A stretch of DNA of 6,645 bases. Source: Solirubrobacterales bacterium. Lineage in GTDB: Bacteria > Actinomycetota > Thermoleophilia > Solirubrobacterales > Solirubrobacteraceae. Where the stretch lies: assembly GCA_003157595.1 (NCBI GenBank), contig PMKB01000061.1, positions 1 to 6,645 on the forward strand, in the 5' to 3' direction. Numbering within the stretch: position 1 is the stretch's first letter; each line of letters begins with the position of its first letter. Both the position numbers and the translations under genes were made by a program. This document shows, in pieces, positions 1 to 5,023 of this stretch. The notes beneath the pieces were generated by a model, which was not told where the DNA came from, searched no databases, and was given only the letters and a program-made list of their open reading frames with translations.

Positions 1-450
1 GTCGTCGTTGCGCTCGAACATCCCGGACAGGCAGGCGAAGCCGATGTCGACGGTGCCGCCGTCGCCGCCCTGGCCGACGACGCGCACGTCATCGCGGCCC
101 TTCGCGCGCAGCGCTGCGGCGATGCCGGTCGAGACGGCGGGCGCGTTGCCGAACAGCGAGTGGATCCAGGCGATCCGCCACGAGGTCTCCGGGTAGGGGG
201 TGGAGAAGACCTCCAGGCAGCCGGTCGCGTTGGCTGCGATCAGCTTGCCCTGCGTGGCGCGCATCGCGGCATCGAGCGCGTAGCGGGCGCCGAGCGCCTC
301 GCCGCAGCCCTGGCAGGCGCGGTGGCCGCAGGTGATCGAGTTGGTCCGCTGCTCGTCGGACTGAAACGAGCGCTGCTCGGGGTCGAGCAGGCGGTTGCCG
401 ACGGCGAAGCTACCCGTCTGGTAGAAGCGGATCTGGGTCGGTGCGCTCAT
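1..450 (-). CDS. porB: 2-oxoacid (pyruvate):ferredoxin oxidoreductase beta subunit, partial (3' end outside window)
   Basis: This is the TPP-binding subunit of the oxygen-sensitive, cytoplasmic enzyme that converts pyruvate, CoA and oxidised ferredoxin to acetyl-CoA and CO2. The first 150 residues are visible and the frame runs off the left edge without a stop. Residues 41-52 read [12 protein letters not shown] and a further Cys lies in ATGCLEV (Cys78). Cys46, Cys49 and Cys78 match three of the four ligands of the proximal [4Fe-4S] cluster in this family. [12 protein letters not shown] (126-137) is the TPP/Mg-binding motif, and [12 protein letters not shown] (98-109) also fits. The fourth Cys and the YDNE-type active-site segment would lie outside the window. 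The ATG start has GGAG (460-463) nine bases upstream and begins 13 nt after the porA stop, so it is the last visible gene of a porG-porA-porB operon. Pyruvate as substrate is inferred from the partner subunits; another 2-oxoacid is possible. Confidence 0.93.
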   Translation of the reverse strand, partial: MSAPTQIRFYQTGSFAVGNRLLDPEQRSFQSDEQRTNSITCGHRACQGCGEALGARYALDAAMRATQGKLIAANATGCLEVFSTPYPETSWRIAWIHSLFGNAPAVSTGIAAALRAKGRDDVRVVGQGGDGGTVDIGFACLSGMFERNDD

Positions 451-463
451 CTTCGCGGGCTCC

Positions 464-1717
464 TCATACCGGGCCTGCCGCAACCGGCCCGCTGTCGCGC
501 AGTATGTTCTCGGCGTGCGGGCCGGACTGCCGCGAGGTGGCCATGCGGGCCAGCTCGCGGTTGACGATCTCCCAGTCCATGTCGAGGAAGGTCAGCGGCT
601 CGAGCGCGTCATCCGCGGCCGCCAGGAAGAGGGCGCGCAGCGAGGCCTTGGTGATCGGCCGCCCGCCGAGTCCGGCGATCACCGTGTAGCCGCGGAGCAC
701 GATGCCGGTCAGCGCCATGCGGACGTTCGCGGTGACGATGCCGCCGATGCCGACGGCGAGCGCCTTCTCCAGCACGACCACGCGCTCCGCGTGAGCAAGC
801 GCGGCACGCAACTGCTCGAGCGGGAACGGGCGAAACGACGTGATGCCGACGGCGCCGATCTTCATGCCGTCCTCGCGCAGCTCGTCGATCGTGTCCTGGA
901 TCGTCCCGAGCACCGAGCCGAGCGCGACGACGATCGTCTCGGCGTCCTCGCTTCGGTAGCCGCGGATCAGGCCGCCGGAATCGCGTCCGAACGCCTGCTC
1001 GAAGTCGGCAGCGATTTCGGGGATCAGGTCGATCGCCGCCATCTGCTTGGCGTGCGCGAGGTACTTGACCTCCATGAAGGCTTCGGGGCCGACCATCGCG
1101 CCGATCGAGATCGGCGCGTCGGGGTCGAGCGCCTGGCGCGGCACGAACGGCGGCAGGAAGGCGTCGACCTGCGCCTGGGAGGGGATGTCGATGCGCTCGA
1201 CCGCGTGCGTCAGGATGAAGCCGTCCATGCAGACCATCACCGGCGTCGAGAGCTCCTCGGCCAGCCGGAACGCCTGGATGTGCAGGTCGAGGGCCTCCTG
1301 GTTGGTCTCCGCATAGAGCTGGATCCAGCCGCAGTCGCGCTGGGACATCGAGTCTGAGTGGTCGTTCCAGATGTTGATCGGTGCGCCGATCGCGCGGTTG
1401 GCTACCGTCATCACGATCGGCAGGCCGAGCCCGGAGGCGTTGAACAGCGCCTCGACCATGTACAGAAGGCCCTGGCTCGCGGTCGCGGTGTAGGCGCGCG
1501 CGCCGGTGGCGCTCGCGCCGATCGCCACCGACATCGCGGCGAACTCCGACTCGACGTTGACGAACTCGCACGGGGACAGCTCGCCGGCCTTGACGATCTG
1601 CGAGAGGTTCTCGACGACGTGGGTCTGGGGCGAGATCGGGTAGGCGCAGATCACCTCCGGGCGGCACATCGCCACCGCCTCGGCGACCGCGCGCGAGCCC
1701 TCAACCTGCCGCAGCAC
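464..1717 (-). CDS. porA: 2-oxoacid (pyruvate):ferredoxin oxidoreductase alpha subunit
   Basis: This 417-residue protein corresponds to domains I and II of pyruvate:ferredoxin oxidoreductase and forms the active site with the beta subunit. Visible motifs are YPISPQT (26-32), [14 protein letters not shown] (55-68), [11 protein letters not shown] (77-87), [18 protein letters not shown] (107-124) and [13 protein letters not shown] (130-142). The C-terminal half carries the transketolase-C-like domain, with VALGSV near 265 and [10 protein letters not shown] near 295. Compared with the Desulfovibrio africanus enzyme, Glu58 and Arg108 match Glu64 and Arg114, while Ser29 replaces the catalytic Thr31 of YPITP. 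The length is a little above the usual ~390, owing to a poorly conserved tail after about residue 390 that ends VAAGPV. The start is GTG, chosen because GGGAG (1725-1729) lies seven bases upstream. The gene overlaps the end of porG by 17 nt, which suggests translational coupling. Confidence 0.95.
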   Translation of the reverse strand: MLRQVEGSRAVAEAVAMCRPEVICAYPISPQTHVVENLSQIVKAGELSPCEFVNVESEFAAMSVAIGASATGARAYTATASQGLLYMVEALFNASGLGLPIVMTVANRAIGAPINIWNDHSDSMSQRDCGWIQLYAETNQEALDLHIQAFRLAEELSTPVMVCMDGFILTHAVERIDIPSQAQVDAFLPPFVPRQALDPDAPISIGAMVGPEAFMEVKYLAHAKQMAAIDLIPEIAADFEQAFGRDSGGLIRGYRSEDAETIVVALGSVLGTIQDTIDELREDGMKIGAVGITSFRPFPLEQLRAALAHAERVVVLEKALAVGIGGIVTANVRMALTGIVLRGYTVIAGLGGRPITKASLRALFLAAADDALEPLTFLDMDWEIVNRELARMATSRQSGPHAENILRDSGPVAAGPV

Positions 1718-2291
1718 CGCTCAGCTCCCTCAGCTCGTCGGCCACCCAGGCGTGAGCCGCCTGCGCCGCCGCGACGTTGCCCTCGCCGACCGTGCCGCCG
1801 AAGCGCTCGCGGATCGCCTGCGCCAGCGAATCGAGCGAGATGAGGCCGCTGAGCGCGGCGAAGCCGCCGAGCAGCGCCGCGTTGGGCACCGGCCGTCCGG
1901 TGTGCGCCCGCGCGAGATCGCCGGCGGGCACGGTCAGCAGCCGCTCGTGGCGGAAGCCCTCGACGAACTCGCCGAGGCCCAACTCGTCGAAGCTCTTGGC
2001 GGTGTTGATCAGGATGAAGCCGTCCGGGCGAAGGCCGCCGAAGAGGTCCACCTGATGCAGCAGCGTCGGGTCCTGGATGATCAGCGCGTCGGGCTCCATG
2101 ATCGGCTCGCGCACGCGGATCTCGCGATCGTCGATGCGGCAGAAGGAGACGACCGGCGCGCCGGTGCGCTCCGAGCCGAAGCTCGGGAAGGCCTGCGCGT
2201 GGCGGCCCTCGTAGAACGCGGCGACCGACAGCATCTCCGCTGCCGTGACAACGCCCTGGCCGCCGCGGCCGTGTATGCGCACTTGAAACAT
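1701..2291 (-). CDS. porG: 2-oxoacid (pyruvate):ferredoxin oxidoreductase gamma subunit
   Basis: This 196-residue protein is the gamma subunit (POR/KOR catalytic domain), the scaffold subunit equivalent to domain III of single-chain pyruvate:ferredoxin oxidoreductase. MFQVRIHGRGGQGVVTAAEM opens the protein with the hallmark GRGGQG (8-13). FPSFGSERTGAPV (36-48) is the second family signature, and NAALLGGFAALSG near 140 matches the usual C-terminal half. An upstream in-frame ATG at 2399 would add 36 residues with no family resemblance. I chose the ATG at 2291 because GGAAG sits just upstream and the family motif follows immediately. The length is normal for a gamma subunit. It is first in the operon, reads away from gap, and overlaps porA. 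No CxxCxxCxxxC ferredoxin domain is fused to it, so the delta subunit is not here. Confidence 0.94.
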   Translation of the reverse strand: MFQVRIHGRGGQGVVTAAEMLSVAAFYEGRHAQAFPSFGSERTGAPVVSFCRIDDREIRVREPIMEPDALIIQDPTLLHQVDLFGGLRPDGFILINTAKSFDELGLGEFVEGFRHERLLTVPAGDLARAHTGRPVPNAALLGGFAALSGLISLDSLAQAIRERFGGTVGEGNVAAAQAAHAWVADELRELSGAAAG

Positions 2292-2333
2292 CGCTTCCAC
2301 AGTCAACCCTGCGCCGACCGGCGTCGCTACCGC

Positions 2334-2352
2334 AGTCCGCACTGAACGGACT
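2334..2352. promoter_or_regulatory. Interrupted palindrome AGTCCG-N7-CGGACT (candidate operator, por side)
   Basis: The two 6-bp arms (2334-2339 and 2347-2352) are exact reverse complements separated by CACTGAA. Arm length, spacer length and core (GTCC-N9-GGAC) are the same as in the three tandem palindromes 55-120 bp away, although the outer and inner bases differ. It begins 43 nt upstream of the porG start, a plausible position for a site near that promoter. It may be a diverged copy of the same binding site; a chance 6-bp palindrome in GC-rich DNA is the alternative. Confidence 0.45.
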
Positions 2353-2402
2353 CCGTAGTTCGTACGCATGACGGAGGTGAGCGGCGCGCGTAGCTTCAAA
2401 GG

Positions 2403-2474
2403 TGCCCGTCCTACACGTCAGGACGCTGCCCGTCCTACAAGTCAGGACGCTGCCCGTCCTACACGTCAGGACGC
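2403..2474. repeat. Three tandem 24-bp units, each with a 19-bp interrupted palindrome (candidate operator array)
   Basis: The units occupy 2403-2426, 2427-2450 and 2451-2474. Units 1 and 3 are identical; unit 2 differs only by C to A at 2440. Each contains CGTCCT-N7-AGGACG (2407-2425, 2431-2449, 2455-2473) with exact 6-bp arms and the spacer ACACGTC (ACAAGTC in the middle copy). The palindromes are separated by the same CTGCC linker. The array ends 30 bp before the gap ATG. It could bind a dimeric regulator cooperatively or, if transcribed, fold into three small hairpins in the gap leader. The palindrome arms in every unit favour a binding site over a random minisatellite. No regulator known to me matches this sequence. 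Confidence 0.85.
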
Positions 2475-2490
2475 TCTCCCACCAGCCAGC

Positions 2491-2496
2491 AGGAGG
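2491..2496 (+). promoter_or_regulatory. Strong ribosome binding site of gap
   Basis: AGGAGG is a full Shine-Dalgarno consensus, eight bases before the ATG at 2505. It fixes the gap start and suggests high expression. Confidence 0.9.
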
Positions 2497-2504
2497 ATTC
2501 ACAG

Positions 2505-3539
2505 ATGCCCACCCGAGTAGCTATCAACGGCTTCGGCCGCGTTGGACGCAGCGTCCTGCGCGCCGCCCACAAGCAGGATGCCCCGTTCGAGATCGTCGCC
2601 GTCAACGACATCACCGACGGCGCCACGCTGGCGCAGCTGCTGCGCTACGACTCCGTCTACGGCCCGTTCCCGGCGGAGGTCTCCTACACCGACGGCGAGC
2701 TGGTCGTCGACGGCCATTCGATCCGCGCGCTGGCTGAGCCGACGCTCGCGAAACTGCCGTGGCGCGAGCTGGGGGTTGACGTGGTGATCGAGTCCACCGG
2801 TCGCTACCGCACGCGCGCCGCCGCCGCCGAGCACCTCGAGGCGGGCGCTCACAAGGTGATCGTCTCCGCGCCCGGCAAGGGCCCCGAGCCGCTCGATGCG
2901 ACCGTCGTGATCGGCGTCAACTTCGAGGACGTCTACGACCCGGAGCGCCACCACATCATCTCCAACGCGTCGTGCACGACCAACTGCCTGGCGCCGGTCG
3001 CCAAGGTGCTGCACGAGACGGTCGGCATCCACCACGGGCTGATGACCACGGTGCACGCCTACACCGCCGATCAGAACCTGCTCGACGGCCCACACAGCGA
3101 CCTGCGCCGCGCGCGCTCAGCGGCGCTGAACCTGGTGCCGACCTCGACCGGGGCGGCCAAGGCGCTCGGGCTCGTGATCCCGGCGCTCGCCGGAAAGCTC
3201 AACGGCTTCGCGATCCGCGTGCCGACCCCGACCGGTTCACTGGTCGATTTGACCTTCGAGGCGGAGCGTGCGACGAGTGTCGAGGAGATCAACGAAGCCT
3301 TCCACGACGCGGCCGACCACGGACGGCTGGAGGGAATCCTCCACTACACCGCGGATCCGATCGTCTCAACCGACATCGTCGGCTCTTCGTTCTCGTCGAT
3401 CTTCGACTCCGGTCTGACGAGCGTGATCGATGGCACCCTGGTGAAGGTCGTGGCCTGGTACGACAACGAGTGGGGCTACTCCAGCAGGCTCGTGGATCTC
3501 GCAGCGAGGGTCAGCGAGCACGTGCCGGCAGCCGTGTGA
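2505..3539 (+). CDS. gap: Glyceraldehyde-3-phosphate dehydrogenase, type I
   Basis: This 344-residue cytoplasmic enzyme phosphorylates and oxidises glyceraldehyde 3-phosphate to 1,3-bisphosphoglycerate, and can run in reverse for gluconeogenesis. The N-terminal Rossmann fold opens with VAINGFGRVGRSVLRA (5-20), and AVNDITD (32-38) carries the acidic residue that contacts the NAD ribose. The catalytic segment SNASCTTNCLAP contains nucleophile Cys157, with partner His184 in TTVHAYT. Further matches are HSDLRRARSAALNLVPTSTG (197-216), RVPTPTGSLVDL and the C-terminal WYDNEWGYSSRLVDL. Length is slightly above the usual 331-337. In the coenzyme-selectivity loop LDGPHSDLRR, the Leu of NAD-specific enzymes is Gly195 while Pro196 is kept; with Asp35 present, NAD is the likelier coenzyme, but dual use cannot be excluded. 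It diverges from porG and lies upstream of the CoA-transferase gene, 83 bp away. Confidence 0.97.
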   Translation: MPTRVAINGFGRVGRSVLRAAHKQDAPFEIVAVNDITDGATLAQLLRYDSVYGPFPAEVSYTDGELVVDGHSIRALAEPTLAKLPWRELGVDVVIESTGRYRTRAAAAEHLEAGAHKVIVSAPGKGPEPLDATVVIGVNFEDVYDPERHHIISNASCTTNCLAPVAKVLHETVGIHHGLMTTVHAYTADQNLLDGPHSDLRRARSAALNLVPTSTGAAKALGLVIPALAGKLNGFAIRVPTPTGSLVDLTFEAERATSVEEINEAFHDAADHGRLEGILHYTADPIVSTDIVGSSFSSIFDSGLTSVIDGTLVKVVAWYDNEWGYSSRLVDLAARVSEHVPAAV

Positions 3540-3590
3540 GAGATGGCGGGTTGCGTTGACAGCGACGGTTCGCGACCGCGCGCGTGGCGC

Positions 3591-3619
3591 GTGAGCCCCC
3601 CTGATCAAGAGGGGCTCAC
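3591..3619 (+). promoter_or_regulatory. Hairpin overlapping the ribosome binding site of the CoA-transferase gene
   Basis: GTGAGCCCC (3591-3599) and GGGGCTCAC (3611-3619) are exact 9-bp inverted repeats around an 11-nt loop containing TGATCA. The only plausible Shine-Dalgarno for the ATG at 3623 is GAGG at 3609-3612, within AAGAGGGG. Its 3' half lies in the right arm of the stem and the start codon follows three bases after the stem, so folding would mask ribosome entry. It could also end gap transcription, but no T-run follows, so it is not a canonical intrinsic terminator. Confidence 0.6.
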
Positions 3620-3622
3620 TCC

Positions 3623-4879
3623 ATGCGCGTGATCTCGACCGAGGAGCTCGAGCAGGCGCTTGGGGCGATCGCGCTGGAGCAGCCGCGCGTCGTCGCGAGC
3701 GGGAACCACGCCGCTCCGCGTGCCCTACTCGACGCGCTCGAGCGCTCGCGCGAGCGCTACCGGCTGTTCATGCTCGCGGCGCCGGCGCCGCTGCCGGCGC
3801 GCGAGGGTGTGATCTTCGAGACGCCGTTCGTTGGCCCAGGGATGCGCGGGGCGGGCGAGCGGCTGGACTATCTGCCGATGCGCCTTTCGCTGGTACCGCG
3901 GCTGTTCGCGACGATCCGCGCACCGGACGTCGTGCTGCTGCACACCTCGACGCCGCGTGGGGGGAAGGTTTCGCTCGGGATCGAGGTCAACGTGCTGGTC
4001 GCCGCGATCGAGCGGGTGCGCGCCCGCGGCGGCCTGGTCGTGGCAGCGCTCAATCCGCGGATGCCCTACACCTTCGGCGACAGCGAGCTCGACGAGGAGC
4101 TGATCGATCTCGCGATCGAGGTCGAGGAGGAGCTGGCCTCGCCGGCCTCCGGCGGCGGGAATGCGCAGGCCGACCAGATCGCCGAGCTGGTATCGCAGAT
4201 GATCGAGGACGAATCGACGCTGCAGCTCGGGATCGGGCAGATCCCCGACGCAACGCTGCGGGCACTCGCCGACCGGCGAGGCCTCGCGATCTGGTCGGAG
4301 ATGATCAGCGACGGGGTGATGGCGCTCGAGCGCCACGGGTCGCTCGACCGCGCAACGCCGATCGTCTGCTCCTTCCTGTTCGGCTCGCAGGAGTTCTACG
4401 AGTGGGTCGCGGAGAACCCGCGCCTGCGGATGGCGCGCACCGAGACGACCAACGACCCGGCGCGGATCTCCGCGCACCGGCGCATGGTCTCCATCAACAG
4501 CGCGCTCGCCGTTGACCTGCGCGACCAGGCCGGCGCGAGCCACATCAACGGTCGCCTGTACTCCGGCTTCGGCGGTCAGCCCGATTTCACGGTGGGAGCG
4601 CTGCACTCGCCCGGAGGCAACGCGATCATCGCGCTGCGCTCCTGGCACGAGAAGAGCGACAGCTCGACAATCGTCCCGCGGCTGGCCGATCCGGTCACCT
4701 CCTTCCAGCACTCCGCCGTGATCACCGAGCAGGGCTGCGCGCAGATCTTCGGCCGCAGCCAGCGCGCGCAGGCGCGGCTGATCATCGAGCACGCCGCCCA
4801 CCCTGACGCGCGCGAGTGGCTGCGCGAGGAGTCAGCGTCGATGGGCTTGGGGGCGACGACGCCGACGCCCACGGCCTGA
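3623..4879 (+). CDS. Acetyl-CoA hydrolase/CoA-transferase family protein
   Basis: This 418-residue protein belongs to the family that includes acetyl-CoA hydrolase, succinyl-CoA:acetate CoA-transferase and 4-hydroxybutyrate CoA-transferase. These enzymes move CoA between an acyl-CoA and a carboxylate through a glutamyl-CoA thioester. The N-terminal domain includes HTSTPRGGKVSLGIEVNVLVAAI (107-129). GIGQIPDATL (203-212) leads to IWSEMISDGV (223-232), where Glu226 is the expected catalytic nucleophile. The C-terminal domain has INGRLYSGFGGQPDFTVGA (308-326), SPGGNAIIALRS (329-340), and VITEQGCAQIFGRS (366-379) in place of the commoner VTEYGVA-type sequence. Size is close to the usual 420-430 for the shorter members. 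Sequence alone does not fix the carboxylate or separate transferase from hydrolase. Its position after gap and opposite por suggests acetyl-CoA/acetate exchange. The ATG is supported by GAGG ten bases upstream. Confidence 0.9.
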   Translation: MRVISTEELEQALGAIALEQPRVVASGNHAAPRALLDALERSRERYRLFMLAAPAPLPAREGVIFETPFVGPGMRGAGERLDYLPMRLSLVPRLFATIRAPDVVLLHTSTPRGGKVSLGIEVNVLVAAIERVRARGGLVVAALNPRMPYTFGDSELDEELIDLAIEVEEELASPASGGGNAQADQIAELVSQMIEDESTLQLGIGQIPDATLRALADRRGLAIWSEMISDGVMALERHGSLDRATPIVCSFLFGSQEFYEWVAENPRLRMARTETTNDPARISAHRRMVSINSALAVDLRDQAGASHINGRLYSGFGGQPDFTVGALHSPGGNAIIALRSWHEKSDSSTIVPRLADPVTSFQHSAVITEQGCAQIFGRSQRAQARLIIEHAAHPDAREWLREESASMGLGATTPTPTA

Positions 4880-4894
4880 CCGCGCGCATCCTGG

Positions 4895-4916
4895 CGGCCA
4901 CGTCGCTCAGTGGCCG
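4895..4916. terminator. Hairpin 1 in the convergent intergenic gap (candidate terminator)
   Basis: CGGCCAC (4895-4901) and GTGGCCG (4910-4916) form an exact 7-bp stem with an 8-nt loop, 16 bp after the CoA-transferase stop. No T-run follows on either strand. The position between convergent genes favours a role in ending transcription, but it is not a canonical intrinsic terminator. Confidence 0.4.
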
Positions 4917-4933
4917 GGGCCCCACACACCTCA

Positions 4934-4955
4934 GTGGCGCTTCGCTGGGCGCCAC
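4934..4955. terminator. Hairpin 2 in the convergent intergenic gap (candidate terminator)
   Basis: GTGGCGC (4934-4940) and GCGCCAC (4949-4955) form an exact 7-bp stem with the 8-nt loop TTCGCTGG. Stem and loop lengths equal those of the hairpin at 4895-4916. The 9-mer CTCAGTGGC occurs in both (4906-4914 and 4930-4938, 24 bp apart), as if the element were duplicated. The remaining stretch to 5023 shows no gene. Confidence 0.4.
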
Positions 4956-5023
4956 ACGAGCGTGGGTTCCCGCCTGGCCCCGGTCGCAGCGTTGAGTGGC
5001 GGCCCCCTGCCGGGTCGCCGTGT

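Larger units (their letters stand above)
2292..2504. promoter_or_regulatory. Divergent por / gap intergenic control region
   Basis: These 213 bp separate the divergent porG and gap starts and must carry both promoters unless gap or por is read through from elsewhere. I see no convincing -35/-10 pair on either strand, which is common in high-GC actinobacteria. The region holds four interrupted palindromes: one at 2334-2352 on the por side and three in tandem at 2407-2473 on the gap side. The gap-side array ends 17 nt before the Shine-Dalgarno, so it could lie in the promoter or the 5' leader. No convincing small gene was found. Confidence 0.7.

Noticed and set aside
515..1357. Long plus-strand open frame opposite porA
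   Set aside because: Its translation is Arg/Asp/Gly-rich with no family resemblance, and the opposite strand encodes a clear PorA. It is a GC-driven shadow frame.
1701..2399. Extended porG start at 2399
   Set aside because: The extra 36 residues lack family similarity and would run through the control region and the 2334-2352 palindrome. The ATG at 2291 has a nearby GGAAG and begins at the usual position before GRGGQG.
2403..2474. CRISPR array
   Set aside because: The repeats are directly tandem with only a constant 5-bp linker between palindromes, and there are no unique spacers or cas genes.
1651..2502. Minus-strand protein containing repeated SVLTCRTG encoded by the 24-bp repeats
   Set aside because: It overlaps porG out of frame and the rest is Arg/Gly-rich shadow sequence. 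The peptide repeat follows from 24 being a multiple of 3.
3556..3561. TTGACA as the -35 box of a promoter for the CoA-transferase
   Set aside because: The hexamer is a perfect consensus, but the sequence 16-18 bp downstream is CG-only or nearly so, with no -10-like element. Not called as a feature.
3725..4801. 358-codon minus-strand open frame opposite the CoA-transferase
   Set aside because: Low-complexity Arg/Asp/His-rich product and no ribosome binding site, while the plus strand carries all the family motifs.
4880..5023. Canonical intrinsic terminators (hairpin plus T-run)
   Set aside because: Hairpins are present but no T-run follows on either strand, so they are listed only as low-confidence candidates.
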